From contig JADJMM010000003.1 in assembly GCA_016709575.1 (NCBI GenBank), positions 62,001-126,000 of the forward strand: a stretch of 64,000 nt of DNA, written 5' to 3'. The notes below the pieces were generated by a model. It was not told the DNA's origin, searched no databases, and saw only the letters and a list, made by a program, of their open reading frames with translations. The DNA is from Sphingobacteriaceae bacterium (GTDB lineage: Bacteria > Bacteroidota > Bacteroidia > B-17B0 > Aurantibacillaceae). The position numbers and the translations under genes were made by a program. Positions 10,415-19,200 of the stretch are shown here, piece by piece (position 1 is the first letter of the stretch; each line of letters begins with the position of its first letter).

Positions 10415-11587
10415 ATGGTTAACTCAATAATAATTACACTGTGCTGTTTGCTTCTTTTAGCCTATGTTTTTGATCTCACGTCTTCCATAACAAAAATTCC
10501 ATCTGTTATACTTTTACTCATACTGGGTTTAGCGGCTAAATTGACAAGCGTTTTTTTAGGTTTTGAAATTCCTGACCTATCATCGCTTTTACCAATACTT
10601 GGTACCATTGGACTTATTCTTATTGTTTTAGAAGGTTCTCTTGAGTTGGAACTAAATAAAAGTAAAAAAAGCGTTATTAAAAAAACTCTGGCTGCTTCTT
10701 TTATTCAAATAGCAATTTTAAGCTTTGGTTTCGCATTTTTGTTTTACTACTTTGCTGACTATCCGTTTAGTTTAGCACTTATTAATGCCATTCCTCTTTG
10801 TGTAATTAGTAGTGCCATTGCAATTCCAAGTGCTAAAAATCTTAGTCCTGAAAAAAAAGAATTTGTTATTTACGAAAGTAGTTTATCAGATATTATAGGC
10901 GTGCTGCTTTTCAATTTTGTTTTAACTAACGAAGTTGTCAATCTACAGTCCTTTACAACATTTGGCGGACAATTATTAATGCTTATTATCATTTCCCTTA
11001 TCGCCACCATAGGTCTTGCTTACTTACTACATAAAATTGATCATCATGTAAAATTCACACCGATACTAATATTAGTTGTTTTAATCTATGGTATATCAAA
11101 ATATTTTCATCTTCCCGCTTTGGCTTTTATTTTAATCTTCGGACTAATTGCCGGTAATTTGGATGAACTAAAAAAAATAAAATTCATTGAAAGAATACAT
11201 CCTGAAACCTTGAATACCGAAATTCATAAATTTAAAGAGCTTCTGTCGGAAATGGCATTTCTCATAAGAGCACTCTTCTTTTTACTATTTGGTTATTTGC
11301 TCGACGTTAATGATATTTTAAATGCTAACACCATTTTGTGGTCAGGCGCTATTACCCTCCTGATTTTTTTTGTAAGATTTACTCAATTACGTTTTTCCGG
11401 AATTAAAAGTTTACCACTTATTTTTATGGCGCCTAGAGGGCTTATTACGATTTTACTTTTTTTAAGCATTCCTGCTGAGAAAAGTATACCGTTAGTAAAT
11501 AAGCCTCTCATTATTCAAGTCATCATTCTAACATCTTTAGTGATGATGTTTGGTTTTATAATTAGTAAAAATAAAACTGCTCAGTAA
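10415..11587 (+). CDS. Monovalent cation:proton antiporter (CPA1-type)
   Basis: The 390-residue protein is almost entirely hydrophobic, with about 11-12 membrane helices and no soluble C-terminal TrkA domain. The family is suggested by the SSAIAIPSAKNLSPEKKEFVIYES region, where the ES...D pair resembles the antiporter core helix, and by the APRGL motif near residue 340 (FMAPRGLITILL). It exchanges Na+ or K+ for H+ across the inner membrane. It follows the ClC gene by 9 bases and probably shares its transcript, so chloride and cation transport may be co-regulated. Confidence 0.82.
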   Translation: MVNSIIITLCCLLLLAYVFDLTSSITKIPSVILLLILGLAAKLTSVFLGFEIPDLSSLLPILGTIGLILIVLEGSLELELNKSKKSVIKKTLAASFIQIAILSFGFAFLFYYFADYPFSLALINAIPLCVISSAIAIPSAKNLSPEKKEFVIYESSLSDIIGVLLFNFVLTNEVVNLQSFTTFGGQLLMLIIISLIATIGLAYLLHKIDHHVKFTPILILVVLIYGISKYFHLPALAFILIFGLIAGNLDELKKIKFIERIHPETLNTEIHKFKELLSEMAFLIRALFFLLFGYLLDVNDILNANTILWSGAITLLIFFVRFTQLRFSGIKSLPLIFMAPRGLITILLFLSIPAEKSIPLVNKPLIIQVIILTSLVMMFGFIISKNKTAQ

Positions 11588-11595
11588 ACAAACAT

Positions 11596-12912
11596 TTATA
11601 CTTCTGTTAAACCAGAAGTTATCATTTGGGTTAATTCATCTTCATAAAAAAACTTTTCATCAAACGCAGGTTGCAAATCGTCAATCCATATAGCATTAGG
11701 ATTATACTTAGCAAAAAATGGTTTTGCCACCCAATCAGGGTTTCTTCCTTGCAACATACGCAATACAAATACTTTTTGCTTATTGATTTCCGAAATACCT
11801 AATACCTGAACTTTTCCTGCAAAACACGACATACTTGGACCTCTAACAGTTCTGCATATACCGCTTACTTTTTGATAAGCTTCTCTGAAAATTTTCCAAG
11901 CGTTTTCTAGTGTTACAGCAAAATAGTCCTGCGCCCCTGTATCACGTGGCATAAACATATAGTAAGGGATACAATTTAAATTTACCTGCTTTCGCCACAT
12001 ATCCGACCAAATTTCAGGAGTATCGTTAATGTTTTTAAGAATTGGAGATTGAGTTCTAATCTGCACACCAACATTTCTCAATCGACTAATGGCCAGTTTA
12101 ACAGCATCCGTTTCCAATTCCTTAGTATGACTGAAATGAGCCATGATTGATAAATTAATTCCCGATTTCACGATTCGTTCAAACAAATTCAAATAATCAT
12201 CCGCATCATCATCCGAAATAAATTTATAAGGCCAATAACTCAAAGCCTTAGTTCCGATTCGGATTGTTTGAAGGTTCTCAGGACGATTTTTTAAAAATGG
12301 CTCGATGTATTGCGAAAACATTTTCTCCTTCATTATCATTGGGTCACCCCCTGTAAATAATATGTCAGTTACTTCTTTATGTTCGTTAACATATTCATAT
12401 AATACATTTGCTTCCTTAGTCATAAACTTCATGCCATCCATGCCGGTAAACTGCGGCCATCTAAAACAAAAAGTACAATAAGCGTGGCAGGTTTGTCCTT
12501 GACTTGGAAAAAACAATAATGTCTCTCTGTACTTATGCTGCACGCCGTCTACTTTCTCGCCGTTTAAAGTGGGTACATTATGGTCCATCTGTCCGGCCGG
12601 ATGCGGATTTAACTGCATTCTTATTTTATTTGCAGTGGCTTTAATAGCATCCTTATTTGAAGTGCTTATTAATGTGTTCCACATTAGTGAATAATTATTC
12701 TTACTCAGCATTCCCTCTTGTGGAAAAGTGAGTTTAAACATCGCATCGTTATCTATATTATTCCAATCTATTAACTCATTCACCACATAATTATTTGTTT
12801 TAAATGGCAGAACATTTCCAACCACTTCAATTGCTTCCAATTGCTTTGCAGATAATTTTTTTATCTGAGATAAACTTTTAAAGTTGTTTAAAGAGTATGT
12901 AATTAGTTTCAT
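11596..12912 (-). CDS. kamA: KamA-family radical SAM protein (lysine 2,3-aminomutase-like)
   Basis: The 438-residue protein has the radical-SAM cluster motif CHAYCTFC (CxxxCxxC) at about residue 138 and the downstream TGGDPMIM segment that contacts SAM. The ending GRNPDWVAKPFFAKYNP is typical of KamA homologues with PLP-binding features. True lysine 2,3-aminomutases convert lysine to beta-lysine. The substrate of this member cannot be told from sequence alone; EF-P modification enzymes (EpmB) are shorter. It is transcribed divergently from the Crp/Fnr gene, and a TTGACA-type palindrome lies 40 bases upstream of its start. Confidence 0.85.
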   Translation of the reverse strand: MKLITYSLNNFKSLSQIKKLSAKQLEAIEVVGNVLPFKTNNYVVNELIDWNNIDNDAMFKLTFPQEGMLSKNNYSLMWNTLISTSNKDAIKATANKIRMQLNPHPAGQMDHNVPTLNGEKVDGVQHKYRETLLFFPSQGQTCHAYCTFCFRWPQFTGMDGMKFMTKEANVLYEYVNEHKEVTDILFTGGDPMIMKEKMFSQYIEPFLKNRPENLQTIRIGTKALSYWPYKFISDDDADDYLNLFERIVKSGINLSIMAHFSHTKELETDAVKLAISRLRNVGVQIRTQSPILKNINDTPEIWSDMWRKQVNLNCIPYYMFMPRDTGAQDYFAVTLENAWKIFREAYQKVSGICRTVRGPSMSCFAGKVQVLGISEINKQKVFVLRMLQGRNPDWVAKPFFAKYNPNAIWIDDLQPAFDEKFFYEDELTQMITSGLTEV

Positions 12913-12951
12913 GTTTTATTTGCAAGTACGACAGAACGAATTCTAAAAACA

Positions 12952-12965
12952 TTGACACATGTCAA
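12952..12965. promoter_or_regulatory. Crp/Fnr-type operator upstream of kamA
   Basis: The palindrome TTGACACATGTCAA fits the FNR/CRP-family layout TTGA-N6-TCAA. It lies 40 bases before the kamA start. The only mismatch to a perfect palindrome is at the centre (ACAT). The near-identical second site at 13099 and the adjacent regulator gene support a real operator. Confidence 0.7.
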
Positions 12966-13000
12966 CAAGAAATTTAGTTATGAATATTTAACATATAAAA

Positions 13001-13078
13001 AACCCGCATCATTACTAGAATGATACGGGTAGTTTAAACCCACCCTAATGAAGAAGGTGTGTTCACCACAAAGATACA
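13001..13078 (+). ncRNA. Structured intergenic element, possible small RNA or terminator pair
   Basis: The first part is a strong hairpin: arms ACCCGCATCATT and AATGATACGGGT (13002-13013 and 13019-13030) with a 5-base loop. A second short pairing GGGT/ACCC overlaps its 3' side, and GGTG/CACC pairs again at about 13056-13067. The run of A before the first arm makes it a terminator candidate on the minus strand for a transcript from the right. The combination of a hairpin and a conserved-looking tail resembles intergenic RNAs of Bacteroidota. I cannot confirm a family. Confidence 0.35.
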
Positions 13079-13098
13079 TATCATAAAAAAAGATTAAA

Positions 13099-13112
13099 TT
13101 GACATATGTCAA
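13099..13112. promoter_or_regulatory. Crp/Fnr-type operator upstream of the crp-like gene
   Basis: TTGACATATGTCAA is a perfect 14-base palindrome lying 37 bases before the start of the Crp/Fnr gene. Together with the site at 12952 it suggests that the regulator controls itself and the divergent kamA gene. Confidence 0.72.
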
Positions 13113-13148
13113 TAATTCTATTTTATATAAATATTAATATAGCACTTT

Positions 13149-13844
13149 ATGAGTTTAGATGTAGATAAATATCACTTGAAATCGCATTCATTTTTTGAAT
13201 TTCTATCGAAAGATGAAGAATTTTTCGTCAAAACCCATACGCGGAGAATTGAATTAAAGAAAAAGCAGATCCTATTCAGAGAAGATTCTTTTTCTAAAGG
13301 CATTTATATTATAAAAAAAGGGAAAGTTAAAATATACAAGACAAATCCTGATGGTAAAGAAAGCATTGTTTACATTTACAAAAAAGGCGATTATTTTGGA
13401 TATAGACCTTTGTTGGCTAATGATCCTCATCCTGTTTCGGCTGCAGCTATTGATAATGTTGTAATTTCATTTATTCCAATTTGGGTTTTTAATGAGGTCT
13501 TAGAAAAATCTCCTCATCTGGCTCAGAAATTACTTATTAGTCTTTCAAAAGAATTTTCTGTTTGGATAAAAAAAATGACAGCGTTCGCTAATCACTCAGT
13601 AAAAGAACGGGTAGCTTTAAGCCTACTGATACTAGCCAGAGTGTATGAACGCGAAGATTCAACTTCTAAATTAATAACTGTTTCATTAAACAGAAACGAT
13701 TTTTCCGGTTTTGTTGGCACAGCTAAAGAAACTTTAGTAAGAATGCTTAGGGTTTTTAAAGACGAAAAGACTATTTCTGCTAGAGGTACAAAAATTATTA
13801 TCCTTAAACCAAAAGCATTAGAAAAACTAATTGATAACTATTAA
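13149..13844 (+). CDS. Crp/Fnr-family transcription regulator
   Basis: The 231-residue protein has an N-terminal cyclic-nucleotide-binding fold (about residues 25-140, with GIYIIKKGKVKIYKTNPDG) and a C-terminal winged helix whose recognition helix is in FSGFVGTAKETLVRML. There is no cysteine in the protein, so it cannot hold an Fe-S cluster like FNR; its signal is something else. The phosphate-binding RxA/RS motif of cAMP-binding CRP is not evident. It starts with panD immediately downstream (next base after its stop) and is flanked by palindromic operators. Confidence 0.9.
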   Translation: MSLDVDKYHLKSHSFFEFLSKDEEFFVKTHTRRIELKKKQILFREDSFSKGIYIIKKGKVKIYKTNPDGKESIVYIYKKGDYFGYRPLLANDPHPVSAAAIDNVVISFIPIWVFNEVLEKSPHLAQKLLISLSKEFSVWIKKMTAFANHSVKERVALSLLILARVYEREDSTSKLITVSLNRNDFSGFVGTAKETLVRMLRVFKDEKTISARGTKIIILKPKALEKLIDNY

Positions 13845-14198
13845 ATGCAAGTAACTGTATTAAAATCTAAGATTCACAATGCCCATATAACAGATGCCAA
13901 TATCAATTATATTGGAAGTATAACTATTGATGAGGATTTGATGGATGCGGCAAAAATTATCGATGGTGAACAAGTGCATGTAATTAATTACAGAAATGGT
14001 GAACGGCTAATAACCTATGTTATTCAAGGTGCAAGAGGAAGCGGCGAAATATGCATGAATGGTCCTGCGGCACTTAAAATTGAAAAGGGAGATAAGGTGA
14101 TTATTATAGCTTATGGACAGATGATTGAATCAAAAGCCAAAAAATTCAAGCCTGCCATTATTTTTAATGAAGCGGGCAATAGTCTTAATCATGGATAA
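13845..14198 (+). CDS. panD: Aspartate 1-decarboxylase proenzyme
   Basis: PanD makes beta-alanine from aspartate for pantothenate and CoA. The 117-residue length is normal. The self-cleavage site Gly-Ser is in YIGSIT (Ser at about residue 25), which yields the pyruvoyl group. The conserved GARGSGEICMNGPAA block follows. The ATG is the first base after the stop codon of the Crp/Fnr gene, so the two are translated from one message. Confidence 0.93.
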   Translation: MQVTVLKSKIHNAHITDANINYIGSITIDEDLMDAAKIIDGEQVHVINYRNGERLITYVIQGARGSGEICMNGPAALKIEKGDKVIIIAYGQMIESKAKKFKPAIIFNEAGNSLNHG

Positions 14199-14343
14199 AA
14201 AAGATTTGATAATACATATATCAAGAAATAATACGCAGATTGAAAAGACAAAACTACTCGAAATGAGCCTAGAGGCTTTGGCTATGATTTTCATTCAAAC
14301 TGAAATTGAAGCAATGAATAAAAAAACTAATATAGCACTTTAA
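14191..14343 (+). CDS. Small 50-residue protein overlapping panD
   Basis: An ATG within the last codons of panD (ATGGATAA overlap) opens a frame for MDKKDLIIHISRNNTQIEKT and continues as an amphipathic helix ending in NIAL. The overlap is of the type used for translational coupling. The protein is soluble, charged and has no recognisable domain. It could be a chance frame. The arrangement and lack of rare codons make it worth listing. Confidence 0.4.
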   Translation: MDKKDLIIHISRNNTQIEKTKLLEMSLEALAMIFIQTEIEAMNKKTNIAL

Positions 14344-14403
14344 ATTGTAATGAATTATAACTGGAAAAAGCACAGTGTTAGTTAGAAATGTGCTTCTTTC
14401 AAT

Positions 14404-14478
14404 ATCGGGAGGTTGGTAATTACAATAGGTTTAGTTTATACCTTTTTCATTTGTTAAGTTAATTACCGGCTTCCCGAT
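14404..14478 (+). promoter_or_regulatory. Long RNA hairpin in the leader of the next gene
   Basis: Arms at 14404-14422 and 14460-14478 can pair over all 19 positions in RNA: ATCGGGA with TCCCGAT, GGTT with GGCT through G-U and G-C pairs, and GGTAATTA with TAATTACC. The loop is 37 bases and has a smaller AGGT/ACCT pairing. There is no T run, so it is not an ordinary terminator. It ends 18 bases before the ATG of the following gene and covers no gene itself, which suggests a leader structure. Confidence 0.5.
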
Positions 14479-14496
14479 TAATAAACTATACAACTC

Positions 14497-14868
14497 ATGA
14501 TTCAACTTACTCCACGTTACAAAATTTATGAAGAGAATTCTATTCTTCATCTTATTTTTCATGAATCATCCATAATAACCTATGATGATGCAATTACCTT
14601 TGAACAGCAGATCAAATCAATTAAAGCGAAAAACCAGATAAGATTAGTAGATATTAGAGCTCAATTCACAATTAATGAAAAAGCTAAACATTACTTGGAA
14701 AGTTCAAAAACCAAAGCTAAAATTTTAGCACAAGGAATCTTAGTTGGCGCTAATACTAATCAAATAAATCTTGATTTCTACCAAGGAATGAACTGCAAAA
14801 AAACAGAAATAAAAATTTTTGTTAACTATGATGTAGCTATAGAATGGTTAAGTTTATTCAAATCATAA
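14497..14868 (+). CDS. Small STAS-like hypothetical protein
   Basis: The 123-residue soluble protein has an alternating strand/helix pattern and the segment KNQIRLVDIRAQFTINEKAK, reminiscent of STAS/SpoIIAA-like or DUF7793-type proteins of Bacteroidota. No transmembrane segment or signal peptide is seen. Its leader contains a long hairpin. It converges with the NhaD gene. Assignment is tentative. Confidence 0.5.
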   Translation: MIQLTPRYKIYEENSILHLIFHESSIITYDDAITFEQQIKSIKAKNQIRLVDIRAQFTINEKAKHYLESSKTKAKILAQGILVGANTNQINLDFYQGMNCKKTEIKIFVNYDVAIEWLSLFKS

Positions 14869-14885
14869 ACTTAATTAATAGAAGC

Positions 14886-16151
14886 TTATGTGAAAAACGT
14901 GATATAAACCAAAGCACCGGAAAGACACCCAACTAAAGCCAAGAGAGACATTTTTTTCAAATACCAGAAGAAAGTAATTTTTTCCATTCCCATTACAGCT
15001 ACACCTGCTGCTGTTCCGATTATTAATGCACTTCCTCCTGTTCCGGTCATATAGGCTAAAAACTCCCAAAAACTATGATCGGTTGGATATTGATTTAAAT
15101 CGTACATACCAATGGAAGCTGCTACTAAAGGCACGTTATCTACAATAGCCGACAATAATCCAATTATTGTAACAATGATGTGTTTATTTGAAAACGTATT
15201 ATCTAATTGTGTTGCAAATTGAGTTAATAATCCGGATGATTGTAAAGCCGATATTGCGATTAAAATGCCGAGAAAAAAGAGAATACTTGGTGTATCTACT
15301 TTCCGTAAAGCATACACTACTGATAAAGCATCTTTTTCTTCGGTGTCTTTGTCTTTATGAATTATTTCAGACACCATCCACAACACTCCTAAACCTAAAA
15401 GCATCCCCATAAAAGGCGGTAAATGTGTAACGCTTTTAAAAACGGGAATAAATAATAAAGTACCGATTCCTGTAAAAAAAATAACATTTCGACTGAACTT
15501 ATTAGCAGGCGACTCTTTTATCTCAGCTTCAATCTTGTCTGAAATATTTCCTTTCATTTTAAATGAAATTAATATTAACGGTACCACTAAACACACAAGA
15601 CTAGGAATAAATAATTTTAGAATAATATTCGCACTCGTTATTTGACCTCCAATCCAAAGCATAGTTGTGGTAACATCGCCTATTGGCGACCAAGCGCCAC
15701 CTGCATTAGAAGCAATTATAACAATACCAAGAAAAATCCATCTATCATTCTTGTCTTTAATAAGTGTTCGTAACAATGAAACCATTAATATGGAAGTTGT
15801 TAAATTATCTAGTATTGCAGATAAAAAGAAAGTAAGGAGTCCTATTATCCATAACAATTTTCGTTTGTTGGTTGTTTTTATAGCATTCGTGATGATTCTG
15901 AAACCATCGTGTGCATCGATTAATTCGACAACAGTCATTGCACCTAAAAGGAAAAAGAGGATTCCGGAAACCTCACCAAGATGTTCCATTAATTGTTCTG
16001 AAACCAAATGCGCATCATTACCATTGAATAAATACGCCACCCAACAAAGTACTCCTGTTAATAAAGCTGTGGCCGCCTTATTCAAATTAAAAGCGTGCTC
16101 AAGAGTGATGACCAAATAACCAAGAATAAATATGAGCGCAATCATTATCAT
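14886..16151 (-). CDS. nhaD: Na+/H+ antiporter, NhaD type
   Basis: The 421-residue membrane protein has about 12 helices and characteristic NhaD/IT-superfamily blocks: ILDNLTTSILMVSLLRTLIK, SNAGGAWSPIGDVTTTMLW and IVDNVPLVAASIGMY, in which polar residues interrupt helices at the ion site. It expels Na+ or Li+ in exchange for protons. It is a second sodium antiporter within 5 kb of the CPA-type one. No partner gene is attached. Confidence 0.88.
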   Translation of the reverse strand: MIMIALIFILGYLVITLEHAFNLNKAATALLTGVLCWVAYLFNGNDAHLVSEQLMEHLGEVSGILFFLLGAMTVVELIDAHDGFRIITNAIKTTNKRKLLWIIGLLTFFLSAILDNLTTSILMVSLLRTLIKDKNDRWIFLGIVIIASNAGGAWSPIGDVTTTMLWIGGQITSANIILKLFIPSLVCLVVPLILISFKMKGNISDKIEAEIKESPANKFSRNVIFFTGIGTLLFIPVFKSVTHLPPFMGMLLGLGVLWMVSEIIHKDKDTEEKDALSVVYALRKVDTPSILFFLGILIAISALQSSGLLTQFATQLDNTFSNKHIIVTIIGLLSAIVDNVPLVAASIGMYDLNQYPTDHSFWEFLAYMTGTGGSALIIGTAAGVAVMGMEKITFFWYLKKMSLLALVGCLSGALVYITFFT

Positions 16152-16208
16152 AACAAATGTAAATATAGGAAAAAATAAAGGTTTAGGTAATGAATACCCA
16201 TTTGAGAA

Positions 16209-19200
16209 TTAAAGCTGAACCCCAACCAATAACATGTCATCTACCTGGTCTAACTCACGCTTCCAAACATCCACTGCTTTTTGTAATGCTTGTTTTTGTT
16301 CTGTCATTGATTTAGATGAGTTACTTGTAAGAAGTTCCTTTAATTTTCGATAAGTGAATTTCTTTCCTTTTGGTCCGCCAAATTGGTCAGGCACCCCATC
16401 GGTTAAAGCAAATATCATATCGCCATCTTGCAAATCCACAACATGCGAAGTAAATGAAACAGAATCTTTATCGTGTTTACCAACCGGCATACGATCGGCT
16501 TTTAATTCTATTAGCTCTTCTGCTCTAACAATCCAAACCGGATTATTCGCTCCTGAATAATGCATTTTCTTTTTCTTGAAATCAAATACCAATACACTGC
16601 AATCCATTCCGTCTTTTCCTCCTTCTAAACTTCCATCTTGCGACAAAGAAGAAATAATCCGTTGTCTGGCATGATTTAAGATCTCTGCAGGATCGGTTAA
16701 TTTACGTTCACTTACAGCTTCATTTAAACATGAAATATTTAGCATACTCATCATCGCGCCGGGTACACCATGACCCGTACTATCCGCTGTAACTAAAACA
16801 AAATTTCCGTTTGGCATAGGAGATGCCCAATAGAAATCGCCACTTACAATATCTTTTGGCTGGAAGAATAAGAAATAATTTTTAAGGTGTGAATCAAACA
16901 ACTGATCGCTCGCCAACATAGCACCTTGAATTCGCTTGGCGTAATTAATACTATCTACAATCTCTTTTTGTTTTTGCTCAATTAATTCTTTTTGCTGAAC
17001 CACTTCTGAAGTACGTTCTGCTACTGTTACTTCGAGTTGCTGCTGACGAACTTTTAACTGACGTGTGCGAATACCGTTAAATCCAAATACAATACTGATA
17101 AAGCCAATTAAATATCCTGCATAAGCTCCGGGATGCAAATACCAAGGTGCCCGAATAGAAAATTTATATTCGAAAGGTTCACTCCATTTCTGCGAATTGC
17201 CCTTTGCTTTCACTTTAAACGTATAATCGCCATGAGATAAGTTACTGAATGAAGCTTTATTTTCTGAAGTAAGCGGACTCCAATCATTATCATCAGAACC
17301 CTCCAACATATATTGATACTGGATTTTATCAGGTGCCGACCATTCAATACCACTGAAATGGAATGTTAAGTGATTAATATAGTGAGGAAGAACCAAATCT
17401 TTCGGATAATTGTAGAAATCGGTTAATCCGTTAAAACTTACATTGCTTAAATTCTTTTTTACTTTGTCGCCCACTTGAATTTTCCGGCCAGTTTCAAGAG
17501 AATCTTCTAGCGCATTAAAATCGATAAACGTTTGTTCCAACTCCATACTCGATAAATGAATATCGGGAGCTTTATCAGATAATTTATAATCGTTTAATGC
17601 AAGTGTTGTGAGCGCTTTTCCGTTACCCCACCAAATTCTATTCTCGCCATCTACATAAACGCTGTTGGGGAAAAAATTATTAGCCTTTAAACCATTAGCT
17701 GTTGTATAAACGTAATTAGTGAATTTACCATTTCTGTTCACCAAGTAGTTCAACCCTTTTTCCGTAGCGATCCAAACATTTCCAATTTTATCCTGCACCA
17801 TCGAGCGGATATTTTTACTGCTTAATCCATCGTTCTCATCAAAGTGCAAAAATTCAGGGCGGCGTGTTTTAATACTATTCGCTTTTAAAACACTCACACC
17901 TCTTCCATCTGTTCCAATCCAAACATTTCCTTCAGTATCAATAACGATTGATTTTACATAGTCGCTGCATAATCCTTCTTTCTCACTATAGCATCTGAAA
18001 AATTCACCATCATAACAAACAGCGCCATAACCATCAGTTCCAAACCATAAATTCCCCAATTTATCTTGTGTAATAGCAACAACTGAATTTTCCGTCAGGA
18101 CTGGATCATCCATAAATTTTGTAACAACTGTTCCGTTATAACAACACACACCGGCTCCATCAGTTCCAAACCAAACTTTTCCGGAGCGATCGGTAAATAA
18201 ACTTAAAATATAATTACTGCTTAGTCCTTGGTCTTCACCAAAATTTTCAAATGTTTTTCCGTTGAAACGAACTGCACCGCCACCATCTGTTCCCATCCAA
18301 ACATTTCCAGATTTATCGAGTGTTAATGCTTTCACATAATTGCTACTCAAACCTTCGCTTTCGGTGTAATGAGAAAATGTGCGGCCGTTATACTGAATCA
18401 CACCATCACCATAAGTACCAAACCAAATATTTGAATCAGCATCTTGAACAATAGAACGTACAGTATTACTTCCTAAGCCTTCGCGCTCGGTGTAATGTAT
18501 AAACGAAGAACCATTATACAAACAAACACCTCCACCATAAGTTCCCATCCAAACATTTCCGGTTGCGTCTTCACGAATACATAAAACATAATTATTACTT
18601 AAACCCTGACGAGTAGAAAACACTTCTACTTTCTCTCCATCGTAAACACAAAGTCCGCCATCATAAGTACCCATTAAAATATTTCCTTTTTTATCTTTAT
18701 GTAAGGAGATAACGCAATCGGAACTTAAACCATCTTCCTTCATTAAATATCTAATCGTCTTCCCATCATAAATATTTACCCCACCATCGTCGGTTGCAAA
18801 CCACACATTCCCATCATTATCTTCAATAATGGAGTGAACTATTTTACTATTTAATCCGGCACCTGTTCCAAAATAGGTAAATGATTTTCCGTTAAACTGA
18901 CAAGCTCCCCAACCGTTAGTTCCGAACCACATAGTACCTTTTGAATCCTGAGTGATAGTACGCACGGTATTATTATTCAATCCCATGCTTTCGTCATAAA
19001 CCTTTATAGTTTTACCATCGTAAACATTTATACCGGCTCCATTCGTTCCCATCCAAATTTTACCGTCCTTGTCTTCAAACAAAGAAAGAATTGTGTTATC
19101 AGTTAAGCCTTCATCTTTTGTGAAGCGCCACATTACTTTTCCATCATAACAACAGGCACCGCCACCTTCGGTTCCAAACCAAATTCTTCCCAACTTATCC

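Noticed and set aside
15667..16119. 150-residue plus-strand frame opposite nhaD
   Set aside because: It is entirely within a well-supported membrane protein gene and has no recognisable feature.
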